Below are positions 1 to 6,562 of a stretch of 10,378 nt of DNA, piece by piece. The DNA lies in assembly GCA_903905665.1 (NCBI GenBank), contig CAIVHJ010000298.1:1-10378 (forward strand), in the 5' to 3' direction. This DNA is from an uncultured Phycisphaerales bacterium. Its GTDB lineage: Bacteria > Planctomycetota > Phycisphaerae > UBA1845 > CAIVHJ01. Under the pieces are notes generated by a model. The model saw only the letters and a list, made by a program, of their open reading frames with translations, ran no database searches and was not told the DNA's origin. Position numbers and translations under genes: made by a program. The stretch's first letter is position 1, and each line of letters begins with the position of its first letter.

Positions 1-261
1 CGGGCCATCCGTCACGAGGATTTGAGTTCTTCGATGGAGCAGTTTCAAACGTCGCGGGGTCTTAGGCAGGGAGGATGGAACTACCTGAGTTGCGACGGCG
101 ACACGTGCGGCGGTACCGTGGACCTGGAATTTCCGGCACCACCGGATTATTTCAATATTTCGGGAGCCATCGATTCGTTCCGGATTGATGCTTTGTGGGA
201 AGGGACAGCCGGAGATACCTACTCAACATACAACAGTTTCACGGTCGCCCCCCGGCCGTAA
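1..261 (+). CDS. C-terminal part of an unrecognised, probably exported protein (5' end outside window)
   Basis: The reading frame is open from base 1 and ends at a TAA (259-261), so the 86 visible residues are the C-terminus of a gene that begins to the left. The visible part is rich in Gly, Asp, Ser, Thr and aromatic residues, has few Lys, contains two cysteines in a CDGDTC loop, and has a beta-rich look (alternating hydrophobic and polar residues, e.g. FRIDALWEG and YNSFTVAP). This composition is typical of secreted or surface proteins, but that is inference. It ends in APRP, with no PEP-CTERM tail, LPXTG or C-terminal membrane segment. A TTG at base 22 and an ATG at 34 are internal codons, not supported starts. 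The gene converges on folD with only 12 bases between the stop codons. I do not recognise the family. Confidence 0.6.
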   Translation, partial: RAIRHEDLSSSMEQFQTSRGLRQGGWNYLSCDGDTCGGTVDLEFPAPPDYFNISGAIDSFRIDALWEGTAGDTYSTYNSFTVAPRP

Positions 262-273
262 GGATGAATCGGA

Positions 274-1137
274 TCACAAGGCGACACCGAGTTGTTGAGC
301 GGCGGCGTAGGCGGTGTGTTCGATGAGTGCGGCGATGGTCATCGGTCCGACGCCGCCCGGAACCGGAGTGATCAGCGAAGCCGGTTCGATCGCGCCGTCG
401 AAATCCACGTCGCCGACATTGCCGGGATTGTAACCGGCGTCGATCACCACGGCGCCGACTTTGATCCAACCACCCTGAACGAATCGCGGTTTGCCGACGG
501 CGGCGATGACGATGTCCGCCCCGCGCACAATAGAGGGTAGCGACCGGGTCCGCGAATGGCACAACGTAACAGTGGCCTGAGCGTTGATGAGCATCGACGC
601 CATCGGGCGGCCCAGGATCGGACTGCGGCCGATCACCACCGCATGAGCACCATCCAACTCCACCTGATATTCGCGAAGCAGTCTCATAATGCCGTCGGGA
701 GTGCACGAAGCAAAAGCCGGCATCCCCAGAATCGTACGCCCCAGAGTGGCCGACGTGACGCCGTCCACGTCTTTTTCCAATGGTATCGCTTCAAAGACGG
801 CTCGTTTGTCGATCGGGTTTGGAACCGGATGCTGCACCAGGATTCCGTGGATCGCAGGATCTTCCGCCAGTTTGCGAATTCGATCCACGACTTCTTCGGT
901 GGTTACTCCGGCGGGTAACTCGACGCTGACGGATCGCATCCCCACCTGTTCGCAACGTTTGCGTTTCATTCGGATATAAGTGGCCGAAGCGGAATCGTCA
1001 CCGACAAGCACGGTAGCGAGTGTCGGCGTGACATGGGAAGCCTGGCGAATGGCATCGACCTTGCGAGCCGTTTCCACCATAATTCTGTCCGCCAGAGTTT
1101 TTCCGTCCATGAGTTTGGCTTTGAACGTCGTTCCCAT
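274..1137 (-). CDS. folD: Bifunctional methylenetetrahydrofolate dehydrogenase / methenyltetrahydrofolate cyclohydrolase FolD
   Basis: Cytosolic enzyme that oxidises 5,10-methylene-THF to 5,10-methenyl-THF with NADP and hydrolyses it to 10-formyl-THF, feeding purine and formyl-Met-tRNA synthesis. The 287-residue length matches the family. The N-terminal catalytic domain has the LMDGK start motif (9-13), the YxxxK motif (Y54, K58), Q102 in VQHPVP, and D125 in KDVDG; these align with catalytic Y50, K54, Q98 and D121 of the E. coli enzyme. The Rossmann domain has VVIGRSPILGRP (168-179), and the canonical PVPGGVGPMT lies at 259-268. The usual VQLPLP is VQHPVP here. The ATG at 1137 is chosen by homology: the frame extends upstream to 1218 but that part looks non-coding. 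A GGAGGG block (1138-1143) directly abuts this ATG, an unusually short spacing; the next ATG, at 1110, lacks a ribosome site. It is transcribed alone, divergent from the MFS gene. Confidence 0.96.
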   Translation of the reverse strand: MGTTFKAKLMDGKTLADRIMVETARKVDAIRQASHVTPTLATVLVGDDSASATYIRMKRKRCEQVGMRSVSVELPAGVTTEEVVDRIRKLAEDPAIHGILVQHPVPNPIDKRAVFEAIPLEKDVDGVTSATLGRTILGMPAFASCTPDGIMRLLREYQVELDGAHAVVIGRSPILGRPMASMLINAQATVTLCHSRTRSLPSIVRGADIVIAAVGKPRFVQGGWIKVGAVVIDAGYNPGNVGDVDFDGAIEPASLITPVPGGVGPMTIAALIEHTAYAAAQQLGVAL

Positions 1138-1357
1138 CCCTCCAGAATACCGCAACCGAGGGCCCCTGTCACGAAACACACATCCACTTGCTGTGGCCGC
1201 GCCTGCACATCGGAACACGGATTCACCGGGTGTAACAAGCAGGGATGACTTTTACTTGAAAAGTTCCGATGACATCGTAAGATTCGCGTGTGACCGAAGG
1301 AATCGGTTGGACAGAGAACGCAACGGGATGGATTAAATTTACGAAATGGCATAATTC
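1138..1357. other. Divergent intergenic region between folD and the MFS gene
   Basis: These 220 bases must hold both the folD (-) and MFS (+) control signals. I find no convincing -35/-10 pair for either. Candidates are CATAAT at 1350-1355, which lacks a partner -35 and lies too close to the start, and TTGGAC at 1307-1312, whose nearest -10-like hexamer (TTAAAT, 1333-1338) is 20 bases away. A perfect 6-bp inverted repeat with a 5-base loop lies at 1248-1264. Reading frames crossing this region are shadows without ribosome sites. Confidence 0.5.
1248..1264. repeat. Small inverted repeat ACTTTT-N5-AAAAGT
   Basis: The arms at 1248-1253 and 1259-1264 are perfect complements around an ACTTG loop, in the middle of the divergent folD/MFS spacer. 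It could be an operator half-site pair or a weak hairpin. It is AT-rich and short, so chance cannot be excluded. Confidence 0.3.
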
Positions 1358-2674
1358 TTGGTTCAATTGAGTGAGACAAACGGCGGCGGCGAAGTCCAGA
1401 ATGCACCTGCGTTTTTTGGGGTATTGCGCGCCTTGCGGCATCGCAATTTTCTGTTGTTTTTTTTCGGGCATGGCATTTCGCTGATCGGGACATGGATTCA
1501 GAGCGTAGCCCTGAGTTGGCTGGTGTATCGGCTGACCGGTTCGGCGCTTTTGCTGGGGCTTGTGGCTTTTGTCGGACAGATTCCGATACTTCCTTTAGCG
1601 CCATGGACCGGAGTTTTGGCGGATCGATGGCCCTTGCGTCGGGTTCTGGTAATCACGCAGACCCTGGCGATGGTTCAGGCATTCATTTTGGCGGCGGCGA
1701 CTTACAGCGGAGCGATCCAAATCTGGCAGATTCTGGTCCTCAGCGCCACAATGGGCGTGATCAACGCCTTTGACATGCCGTCGCGCCAGGCGTTTGTCAT
1801 CGAGATGGTCGAACAACCGGGTGATCTGAGCAATGCGATCGCGCTGAATTCTTTTTTGGTGAACGGAGCCCGTCTCATCGGTCCGGCGCTGGCGGGGATG
1901 ATCATCGCAGAGGTCGGAGAGGCGACTTGTTTTTTGCTGAATGCGATCAGTTATGTCGGAGTCATCGCGGCGTTGATGTTGATGCGGTTGACGCGAACTA
2001 CGCCAAAATCAGCGACCTCCCTAATGCGTGGCTTGCGAGATGGTTTGACCTATGCCGTCGGATTTGCGCCGATACGAACCGTGCTGATACTCGTCGCAAT
2101 CACCAGCCTGATGGGGATGTCCTATATGACGCTCATGCCGATTTTTGCCGCCGATATTCTGGGTGGAGGATCGCACACGCTGGGTTTTCTGCTCAGTGCC
2201 AGTGGACTGGGGGCGCTCGCGGCTGCTTTTTATCTTGCCTCACGTAAATCAGTCATCGGACTGGGGCGGGTGATCGCGTTTGGAACCAGTTTGTTTGGTT
2301 GTACATTGATCGCAGTAGCCTGGTCCCGCAATTTGTGGCTTTCCATGATTCTTATGGCGTTTCTGGGTATGGGCATGATGTTGCAGATCGCCTCGTGCAA
2401 TACGGTTTTGCAATCCATTGTCGAGGAAGACAAGCGCGGGCGCATCATGAGTTTGTTCACGATTGCTTTTCTGGGAATGACGCCGATCGGGAGTTTGCTC
2501 GCAGGAGGAATGGCACGGGGGTTCGGAGCACCACTCGCCCTGACGCTGGGCGGTGTGTGTTGCGTGATCGGGGCGGTTTGGTTTGCCTTTCAGCTACCCA
2601 AACTGCGGGCCACAGTTCGAGCCGCCTATGTCCGCAGCGGGTTACTCATATCCGTTGATGAAAAAACTTCCTGA
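1358..2674 (+). CDS. Major facilitator superfamily exporter, EntS-like (MFS_3 type)
   Basis: Inner-membrane secondary transporter, about 438 residues and roughly 12 hydrophobic segments, matching an MFS protein of the enterobactin-exporter-like group. Visible marks are the RHRNFLLFFFG entry into TM1 (27-37), WIQSVALSWLVY (46-57), motif A GVLADRWPLRR (85-95) in the loop between TM2 and TM3, a motif-C-like RLIGPALAG (172-180), the FDMPSRQAF loop (138-146), and KRGRIMSLFTIAFLGMTPIG (359-378) late in the C-terminal half, which is characteristic of this group. Substrate cannot be told; relatives export siderophores, drugs or unknown solutes. The start is uncertain: the frame is closed by TAA at 1352-1354 and there is no ATG near, so initiation must be at TTG 1358 or TTG 1367, neither with a clear Shine-Dalgarno. 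A run of eight T lies inside TM1. It is monocistronic and converges on the zinc-ribbon gene 35 bases downstream. Confidence 0.9.
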   Translation: MVQLSETNGGGEVQNAPAFFGVLRALRHRNFLLFFFGHGISLIGTWIQSVALSWLVYRLTGSALLLGLVAFVGQIPILPLAPWTGVLADRWPLRRVLVITQTLAMVQAFILAAATYSGAIQIWQILVLSATMGVINAFDMPSRQAFVIEMVEQPGDLSNAIALNSFLVNGARLIGPALAGMIIAEVGEATCFLLNAISYVGVIAALMLMRLTRTTPKSATSLMRGLRDGLTYAVGFAPIRTVLILVAITSLMGMSYMTLMPIFAADILGGGSHTLGFLLSASGLGALAAAFYLASRKSVIGLGRVIAFGTSLFGCTLIAVAWSRNLWLSMILMAFLGMGMMLQIASCNTVLQSIVEEDKRGRIMSLFTIAFLGMTPIGSLLAGGMARGFGAPLALTLGGVCCVIGAVWFAFQLPKLRATVRAAYVRSGLLISVDEKTS

Positions 2675-2709
2675 TACTATCTCGGCACAACGGGAGATCC
2701 GTGTCGATA

Positions 2710-3876
2710 TCAACGGGCGTTCGATTGCCCGGTGATTTTCCAGTTTTGGAAATGGTGGCGGACTTCGTGGATGAGTTGATCGGCGTCGTGCTGGTCGAGT
2801 TGCACGACGGCTTCTTTTTGCCCTTTTTGCTGAATGCGAATGGACGTGGCGCTCAAATCGGTTTCGACAAGGATTTTTCCGCCCTGATCCAGCGCAAATT
2901 CACGGTCGGACGTGTTTTTGCGGAAAGCGATTCGTCGGTCGGTCAGGATCAATCCCTCTCGTCCTTCATCGGTGGAATCGCTTTCGACGTCCCGGAAATA
3001 GGCGCGGAATTGCTCTCCATCCACGGGTTCGTACCAGCTTCGCAATTGCCGACGCAGCGCGAAGGGCAATCGTTGCCAGCGATCCTGCTGCTGCCGCTCG
3101 CACTGATGAATCAGCCGCGCGTAGTCGGGGGTGCCCGCCCCGTCGTTGTTTCGGAAGAAGTGGCAGGCGACTTCGAGGTTGGCGATCGTCAATCGACAAC
3201 CGTCGCCGTTGGCAAACCGTCGTACCTCCACGGCGAGCTCTTCCTGCACATCGCAATGTCCGCAGACATAAAACGGAAACGGAAGATCGAACGGAGACGC
3301 CAATCCGGGAATCGGCGTCAGGTCGCCGATCCAATCCGGTTGGTCAAATCGAGCGAGTTCCCGTAATTTTCCGATTCGCAGGTTGTGGGTTTGGCTCAGG
3401 CGGCGAGGATCGTCGCGTGTAAGCCGATCGTGCCAGACGATCAGATGGACGTACAGGTCCCGATGGCTTCCGCAACTCACACACTGTTTGGGGAAAGAAG
3501 TTCGAAGCGACGGACGCGTTAATTCAAGAGCCGGAAACTCGAAACATGCCCCCTCCCCATCGAGGTTCACGAGGTGAACTCCATCCTGAATTTGTATCAG
3601 CGATGCCGGAGAATTCGAAGAGGAGGATTGATCCGCTCGATTGGGACCCGACGATGCGGGACTATCGAAGATTCCCGTTCCGCCCATTACGCTTTCGGAA
3701 GAAGGATCGGCGTCCTCCAGCACCCAGCCCAGGATGGTGTCGTCGTCAAGAGGTTGATTCAGCGCGATGGTGAATCGTTGGCCGCACCGGCATCGTGCCT
3801 TGGAACCGATGCGCTCCGGCGGCAGGCGATATTTTTGACCGCACTGGGGACAACTCACAACGATGGGAGTACCCAT
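2710..3876 (-). CDS. Zinc-ribbon protein of unknown function with possible C-terminal PH-like domain
   Basis: 388 residues, predicted cytosolic, with no signal peptide or membrane segment. The N-terminus is a small zinc ribbon: C9-x2-C12 and C29-x-C31, of the CPxCGxxxxLPxxxxGxxxRCxCG kind often fused to diverse proteins in planctomycetes. A low-complexity Ser/Asp/Pro linker follows (about 50-92). A second Cys set, CVSC (132-135) and CGHC (205-208), sits in a central domain and could bind a second metal ion. The C-terminal part (about 308-375) has GLILTDRRIAFRK, then alternating strands and a final amphipathic helix DADQLIHEVRHHF, which resembles a bacterial PH/GRAM-like fold; this is inference from pattern only. 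The start is ATG 3876 because a GAGGA (3884-3888) lies 7 bases upstream; a TTG at 3900 is in frame but unsupported. The gene is preceded by its own promoter and is probably monocistronic. No enzyme motif is visible. Confidence 0.82.
   Translation of the reverse strand: MGTPIVVSCPQCGQKYRLPPERIGSKARCRCGQRFTIALNQPLDDDTILGWVLEDADPSSESVMGGTGIFDSPASSGPNRADQSSSSNSPASLIQIQDGVHLVNLDGEGACFEFPALELTRPSLRTSFPKQCVSCGSHRDLYVHLIVWHDRLTRDDPRRLSQTHNLRIGKLRELARFDQPDWIGDLTPIPGLASPFDLPFPFYVCGHCDVQEELAVEVRRFANGDGCRLTIANLEVACHFFRNNDGAGTPDYARLIHQCERQQQDRWQRLPFALRRQLRSWYEPVDGEQFRAYFRDVESDSTDEGREGLILTDRRIAFRKNTSDREFALDQGGKILVETDLSATSIRIQQKGQKEAVVQLDQHDADQLIHEVRHHFQNWKITGQSNAR
2714..2731. terminator. Possible weak hairpin at the MFS / zinc-ribbon gene convergence
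   Basis: CGGGC (2714-2718) can pair with GCCCG (2727-2731) around an 8-base loop, 40 bases past the MFS stop. On the + strand it is followed by GTGATTTT, a poor U-tract. It overlaps the last codons of the opposite gene. It might help end the MFS transcript, but the five-pair stem and short T run make this weak. Confidence 0.22.
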
Positions 3877-3883
3877 TTTCAAA

Positions 3884-3888
3884 TCCTC
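3884..3888 (-). promoter_or_regulatory. Shine-Dalgarno site deciding the zinc-ribbon gene start
   Basis: GAGGA on the - strand with 7 bases to the ATG at 3876. It selects this start over the in-frame TTG at 3900 and makes the zinc ribbon begin just 9 residues from the N-terminus, as is usual for such proteins. Confidence 0.7.
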
Positions 3889-3932
3889 GATGGGCGACAA
3901 AGACCGAGACCTAACAAATTGCCGTCTAAATT

Positions 3933-3961
3933 CTTATATTCGATAGTCTCATTGGGGTCAA
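3933..3961 (-). promoter_or_regulatory. Sigma70-type promoter for the zinc-ribbon gene
   Basis: Read on the - strand, TTGACC (3961-3956, 5 of 6 to TTGACA) is followed by exactly 17 bases and then TATAAG (3938-3933, 5 of 6 to TATAAT). Transcription would begin near 3926, giving a leader of about 50 bases before the ATG at 3876 that contains the GAGGA ribosome site. It is the best promoter match I found in the window. It also implies that the zinc-ribbon gene need not be read through from ftsY, whose stop lies 236 bases upstream of the ATG. Confidence 0.65.
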
Positions 3962-4112
3962 CTAAAATCCGAAATTTCAGTCAGCAAAATAGGAGTCCCC
4001 TTTGTCTCCCACAGCGTGTCGGGTCTCATTGTTTCCACCGCTAACTTCCGGTCCGAGATTTCCAAACTTGAAAACGCTGTCGCGTCAAACTCCATGAGAA
4101 ATGGGAATCGCT

Positions 4113-5027
4113 CTAATCGGTCAGAAGGGCCTGGACGAATTCGGAGGGGACGAAGGGCACAAGGTCGTCGGGGGTTTCGCCCAGTCCGACGAATTTGACC
4201 GGCACGCCGAGTTGATCCCGAATCCCGACCACCACGCCGCCCTTGGCGGACCCGTCCAGTTTGGCCAGGATGATTCCGCTGACCCGCACAAACCTACTGA
4301 ACATTTTGGCCTGATTGACGGCGTTTTGTCCGATCGTGGCATCGAGCACCAGCAACACCTCATGAGGTGCGCCGGGAATTTTCTTTTCGATCACCCGCTG
4401 GATTTTTTCCAATTCGCGCATGAGATGATCCTGTGTGTGGAGTCGTCCGGCGGTATCGACGATGACGACGTCCATGCCCCGAGCCAGCGCGGCGTCACAG
4501 GCGTCATAAGCAACGGCGGCGGCATCGGCGCCCTGATCGTGTTTGACGATGGGGACTCCGATCCGTTCCGCCCAGATGGTCAGTTGATGGACGGCAGCGG
4601 CACGAAACGTATCACCGGCGGCGAGCAGCACCTTGAGGTCCTGTTTGCTCAGATACCGCGCGAGTTTGGCGATGCTGGTGGTTTTGCCCGAACCGTTGAT
4701 TCCCACGATGAGGATCACGGTTGGTTTTTGCGGGGCGAACCGGATGGTCAGGTCTTCCGCCGGCCATCTTGTGAGCAATTCCTGTCGAAGGTGCGGCAGG
4801 ATGTCTTCGGTTTGTCGAATTCGGCCGGCTTTCCACGCGCGGCGGACTTCCTCGATCAGTTGCACGACGAGTGCGGGTCCCATGTCGGCGGCGAGCATGG
4901 TCTGCTCAAGTTTGCCCAGCACGGTTTCGTCAATCGCTTGCCCGATCGGAAGAATCGCGCGGAATCTCCCCGCGATTTTGTCGCGCGTTTTGGCGAGTCC
5001 CTGTTTGAAACGATCAAGAAACCCCAT
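4113..5027 (-). CDS. ftsY: Signal recognition particle receptor FtsY (SRP GTPase)
   Basis: Membrane-associated GTPase that docks ribosome-SRP complexes for co-translational insertion of membrane proteins through SecYEG. The 304 residues comprise the N helical bundle (about 1-95) and the G domain. Visible motifs: P-loop GINGSGKT (109-116), DTFRAAA (139-145), DTAGR (191-195), DATIGQNA (229-236), the guanine-specificity motif as AKLD (255-258, usually TKLD), and the closing GLGE (281-284) with DDLVPF. The Met-rich M domain of Ffh is absent and the N-terminus MGFLDRFKQGLAKTR is FtsY-like, so it is FtsY, not Ffh. The long acidic A domain of E. coli FtsY is missing, as in many bacteria. ATG 5027 is chosen by homology; the frame runs open to 5078 but would overlap the upstream stop. 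No strong Shine-Dalgarno is seen. It is 43 bases behind the VanZ-like gene, on the same strand, and likely co-transcribed with it. Confidence 0.96.
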   Translation of the reverse strand: MGFLDRFKQGLAKTRDKIAGRFRAILPIGQAIDETVLGKLEQTMLAADMGPALVVQLIEEVRRAWKAGRIRQTEDILPHLRQELLTRWPAEDLTIRFAPQKPTVILIVGINGSGKTTSIAKLARYLSKQDLKVLLAAGDTFRAAAVHQLTIWAERIGVPIVKHDQGADAAAVAYDACDAALARGMDVVIVDTAGRLHTQDHLMRELEKIQRVIEKKIPGAPHEVLLVLDATIGQNAVNQAKMFSRFVRVSGIILAKLDGSAKGGVVVGIRDQLGVPVKFVGLGETPDDLVPFVPSEFVQALLTD

Positions 5028-5070
5028 GGTCGTCAATATAGTCTGATTCGGAGAAAAAATCGACGCTGGC

Positions 5071-6519
5071 TCACACATTCACAGGCATGGCCCCGGATTG
5101 CGGAATTTTATGAGTGGAGGTGACGTGATTGCGACGGCTTGACTTGAGGAAATCGAACCACCATTGAATCGAAATCAGACCGACCAGGCAACCTGAGACC
5201 GCGACGAGAATATGGGTGACGTCAACGGATCGGGACGAACAGCCAAGTTGAAGGACTTCTATCACGGTGGACACCAACAGTGACGTTCCTCCGACCACCC
5301 GAATTCGGGATTTCAAGCCCGTCAGGCCCGCCGTTTGCAAAGCCAGCGACAACCAGACGCCCCAGACGGCGTAACGACCGAAATGAGCCAGAAGATTCGA
5401 CGCGGACGCCAGATCGTCGCCCGAATCAAAGCACTTGAGAAACGGCCACCAGCTCACCTCGTGCCACCGCTGCTGAATAATCGTTTGGCTGAAGTCCAGC
5501 ACAAACGGGTTGAGGTCTCTCGCCACGATAAGCACCAGACCTCCCAACGATCCCAGATGAAACCACGCCGAATACCTCGACGGCATCTCGAGCGGACTGG
5601 ACTTGCACAGCCACCCCAGCATCGCGCCGATGGTTGCACCAGCCATCAACAATGTGACACGAACCAGATGAAACCCGTGACCCGCATCGAACATCTGAAA
5701 ACCTTCCAGCACACCCCCAATCAACAGACTCATCCAGAGAATCAAGACCAGCGTGGCACTGCGGCCAAATTCGTATTCGTGCAAAAGAGAATAACTTCCC
5801 AATCCACCCAACAAAAGCCCGCTGAACCCTACCACGATCCAGTCAATCCATTGATCGTTTCGGGTTCGGGCGTCAGGGGTGCTTTCGGTCAGGTTCTCCA
5901 TCGCCTGATCGGGAGTCCACGCCGTCCATCGCGCCGGATTGAGCACCGTTTTGTCGATTTTCGGCGTGAGTTCGAGCTGGAACGGAACCAGCGATAACAC
6001 GGCATAGACAACGGCACCGGCGACGAACGTGGACATCACCGGCTGGGTGCGCAGACCTTCCCGGATACGTGTTCGATAAACGCGATAAGAGGCATTGAGC
6101 ATGATCGCGAGAATCCCGCCGAGAACCACGCCGGCCCCATTCGCCAGAACATCCATGCGGGACGAAACGCGACCGGGCAAAAATCTTTGGATCCCCTCGC
6201 ACAGGCAACTGATCAGAATTCCCACCGTTATGACGAAAAAGATGTTTTCATACCACGCCAGTTTGGCTTTCCGACCGGCCAATGTCATCCAGAACCCCAG
6301 CGGAACATACAGCAAAATATTCTGAATCAGGTCTCGTTTAGAAACGGGCGAGGCCTCGGAGGAATCCGTCGAAGGTGATATGTAGGATTCAGTAGGCAGA
6401 CACGTCAGATACAAAATGAACACAAGGGTAAGAACCGACAACAGCAATTCGAGATGCCGATGCACCAGATTGACCAAAGGCTCCTGTGAGATCAACCGCC
6501 TCGATGACATCCGACCCAT
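5071..6519 (-). CDS. VanZ-like polytopic membrane protein with three tandem VanZ modules
   Basis: 482-residue inner-membrane protein with around ten or more hydrophobic segments. Classical VanZ features appear first: a membrane segment ending in CLP (about 28-42), a polar loop, RDLIQNILLYVPLGF (62-76), two more hydrophobic stretches, and EGIQRFLPGRVSSRMDVLAN (108-127) followed by a Gly-rich segment. The same order recurs in degenerate form at about 161-304 (SLVPF at 176-180, EGFQ at 272-275, then a Gly-containing helix) and again at about 320-451 (LNPF at 336-339, N-LLAHFGRYAVWG at 375-387, EVLQLGCSSRSVDVTHIL at 421-438). A single VanZ module is about 130 residues, so the length fits three copies. 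VanZ proteins are named for teicoplanin resistance, but in environmental bacteria they are mostly of unknown envelope function. ATG 6519 has AAGGA (6529-6533) 9 bases upstream; ATG 6510 is an alternative. The gene lies between the lipoprotein gene and ftsY, 43 bases from each. Confidence 0.85.
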   Translation of the reverse strand: MGRMSSRRLISQEPLVNLVHRHLELLLSVLTLVFILYLTCLPTESYISPSTDSSEASPVSKRDLIQNILLYVPLGFWMTLAGRKAKLAWYENIFFVITVGILISCLCEGIQRFLPGRVSSRMDVLANGAGVVLGGILAIMLNASYRVYRTRIREGLRTQPVMSTFVAGAVVYAVLSLVPFQLELTPKIDKTVLNPARWTAWTPDQAMENLTESTPDARTRNDQWIDWIVVGFSGLLLGGLGSYSLLHEYEFGRSATLVLILWMSLLIGGVLEGFQMFDAGHGFHLVRVTLLMAGATIGAMLGWLCKSSPLEMPSRYSAWFHLGSLGGLVLIVARDLNPFVLDFSQTIIQQRWHEVSWWPFLKCFDSGDDLASASNLLAHFGRYAVWGVWLSLALQTAGLTGLKSRIRVVGGTSLLVSTVIEVLQLGCSSRSVDVTHILVAVSGCLVGLISIQWWFDFLKSSRRNHVTSTHKIPQSGAMPVNV

Positions 6520-6528
6520 GGTTGTTCA

Positions 6529-6533
6529 TCCTT
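6529..6533 (-). promoter_or_regulatory. Shine-Dalgarno site of the VanZ-like gene
   Basis: AAGGA on the - strand, 9 bases before ATG 6519, inside the 43-base gap after the lipoprotein stop. It favours 6519 over the in-frame ATG at 6510. Confidence 0.5.
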
Positions 6534-6562
6534 GATGGACACTTTGATCGGGTATTTGAATT

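Noticed and set aside
966..1604. 212-codon - strand frame crossing the folD start, the intergenic region and the MFS 5' end
   Set aside because: It overlaps two well-supported genes in other frames and its translation looks random (many Arg, Ser, Pro and Cys).
2701..3366. 221-codon + strand frame opposite the zinc-ribbon gene
   Set aside because: Antisense to a frame with two sets of paired cysteines, a proper ribosome site and a promoter; the + frame has none of these.
4070..4100. ACGC-tetraloop-GCGT followed by TTTT on the - strand downstream of ftsY, as a terminator
   Set aside because: Only a 4-bp stem and four T residues; too weak to call an intrinsic terminator.
4101..5123. 340-codon open frame on the + strand opposite ftsY
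   Set aside because: It lies antisense to an unambiguous ftsY, its translation is rich in His, Asp, Gly and Arg with no domain character, and it follows from the GC-biased codon positions of ftsY.
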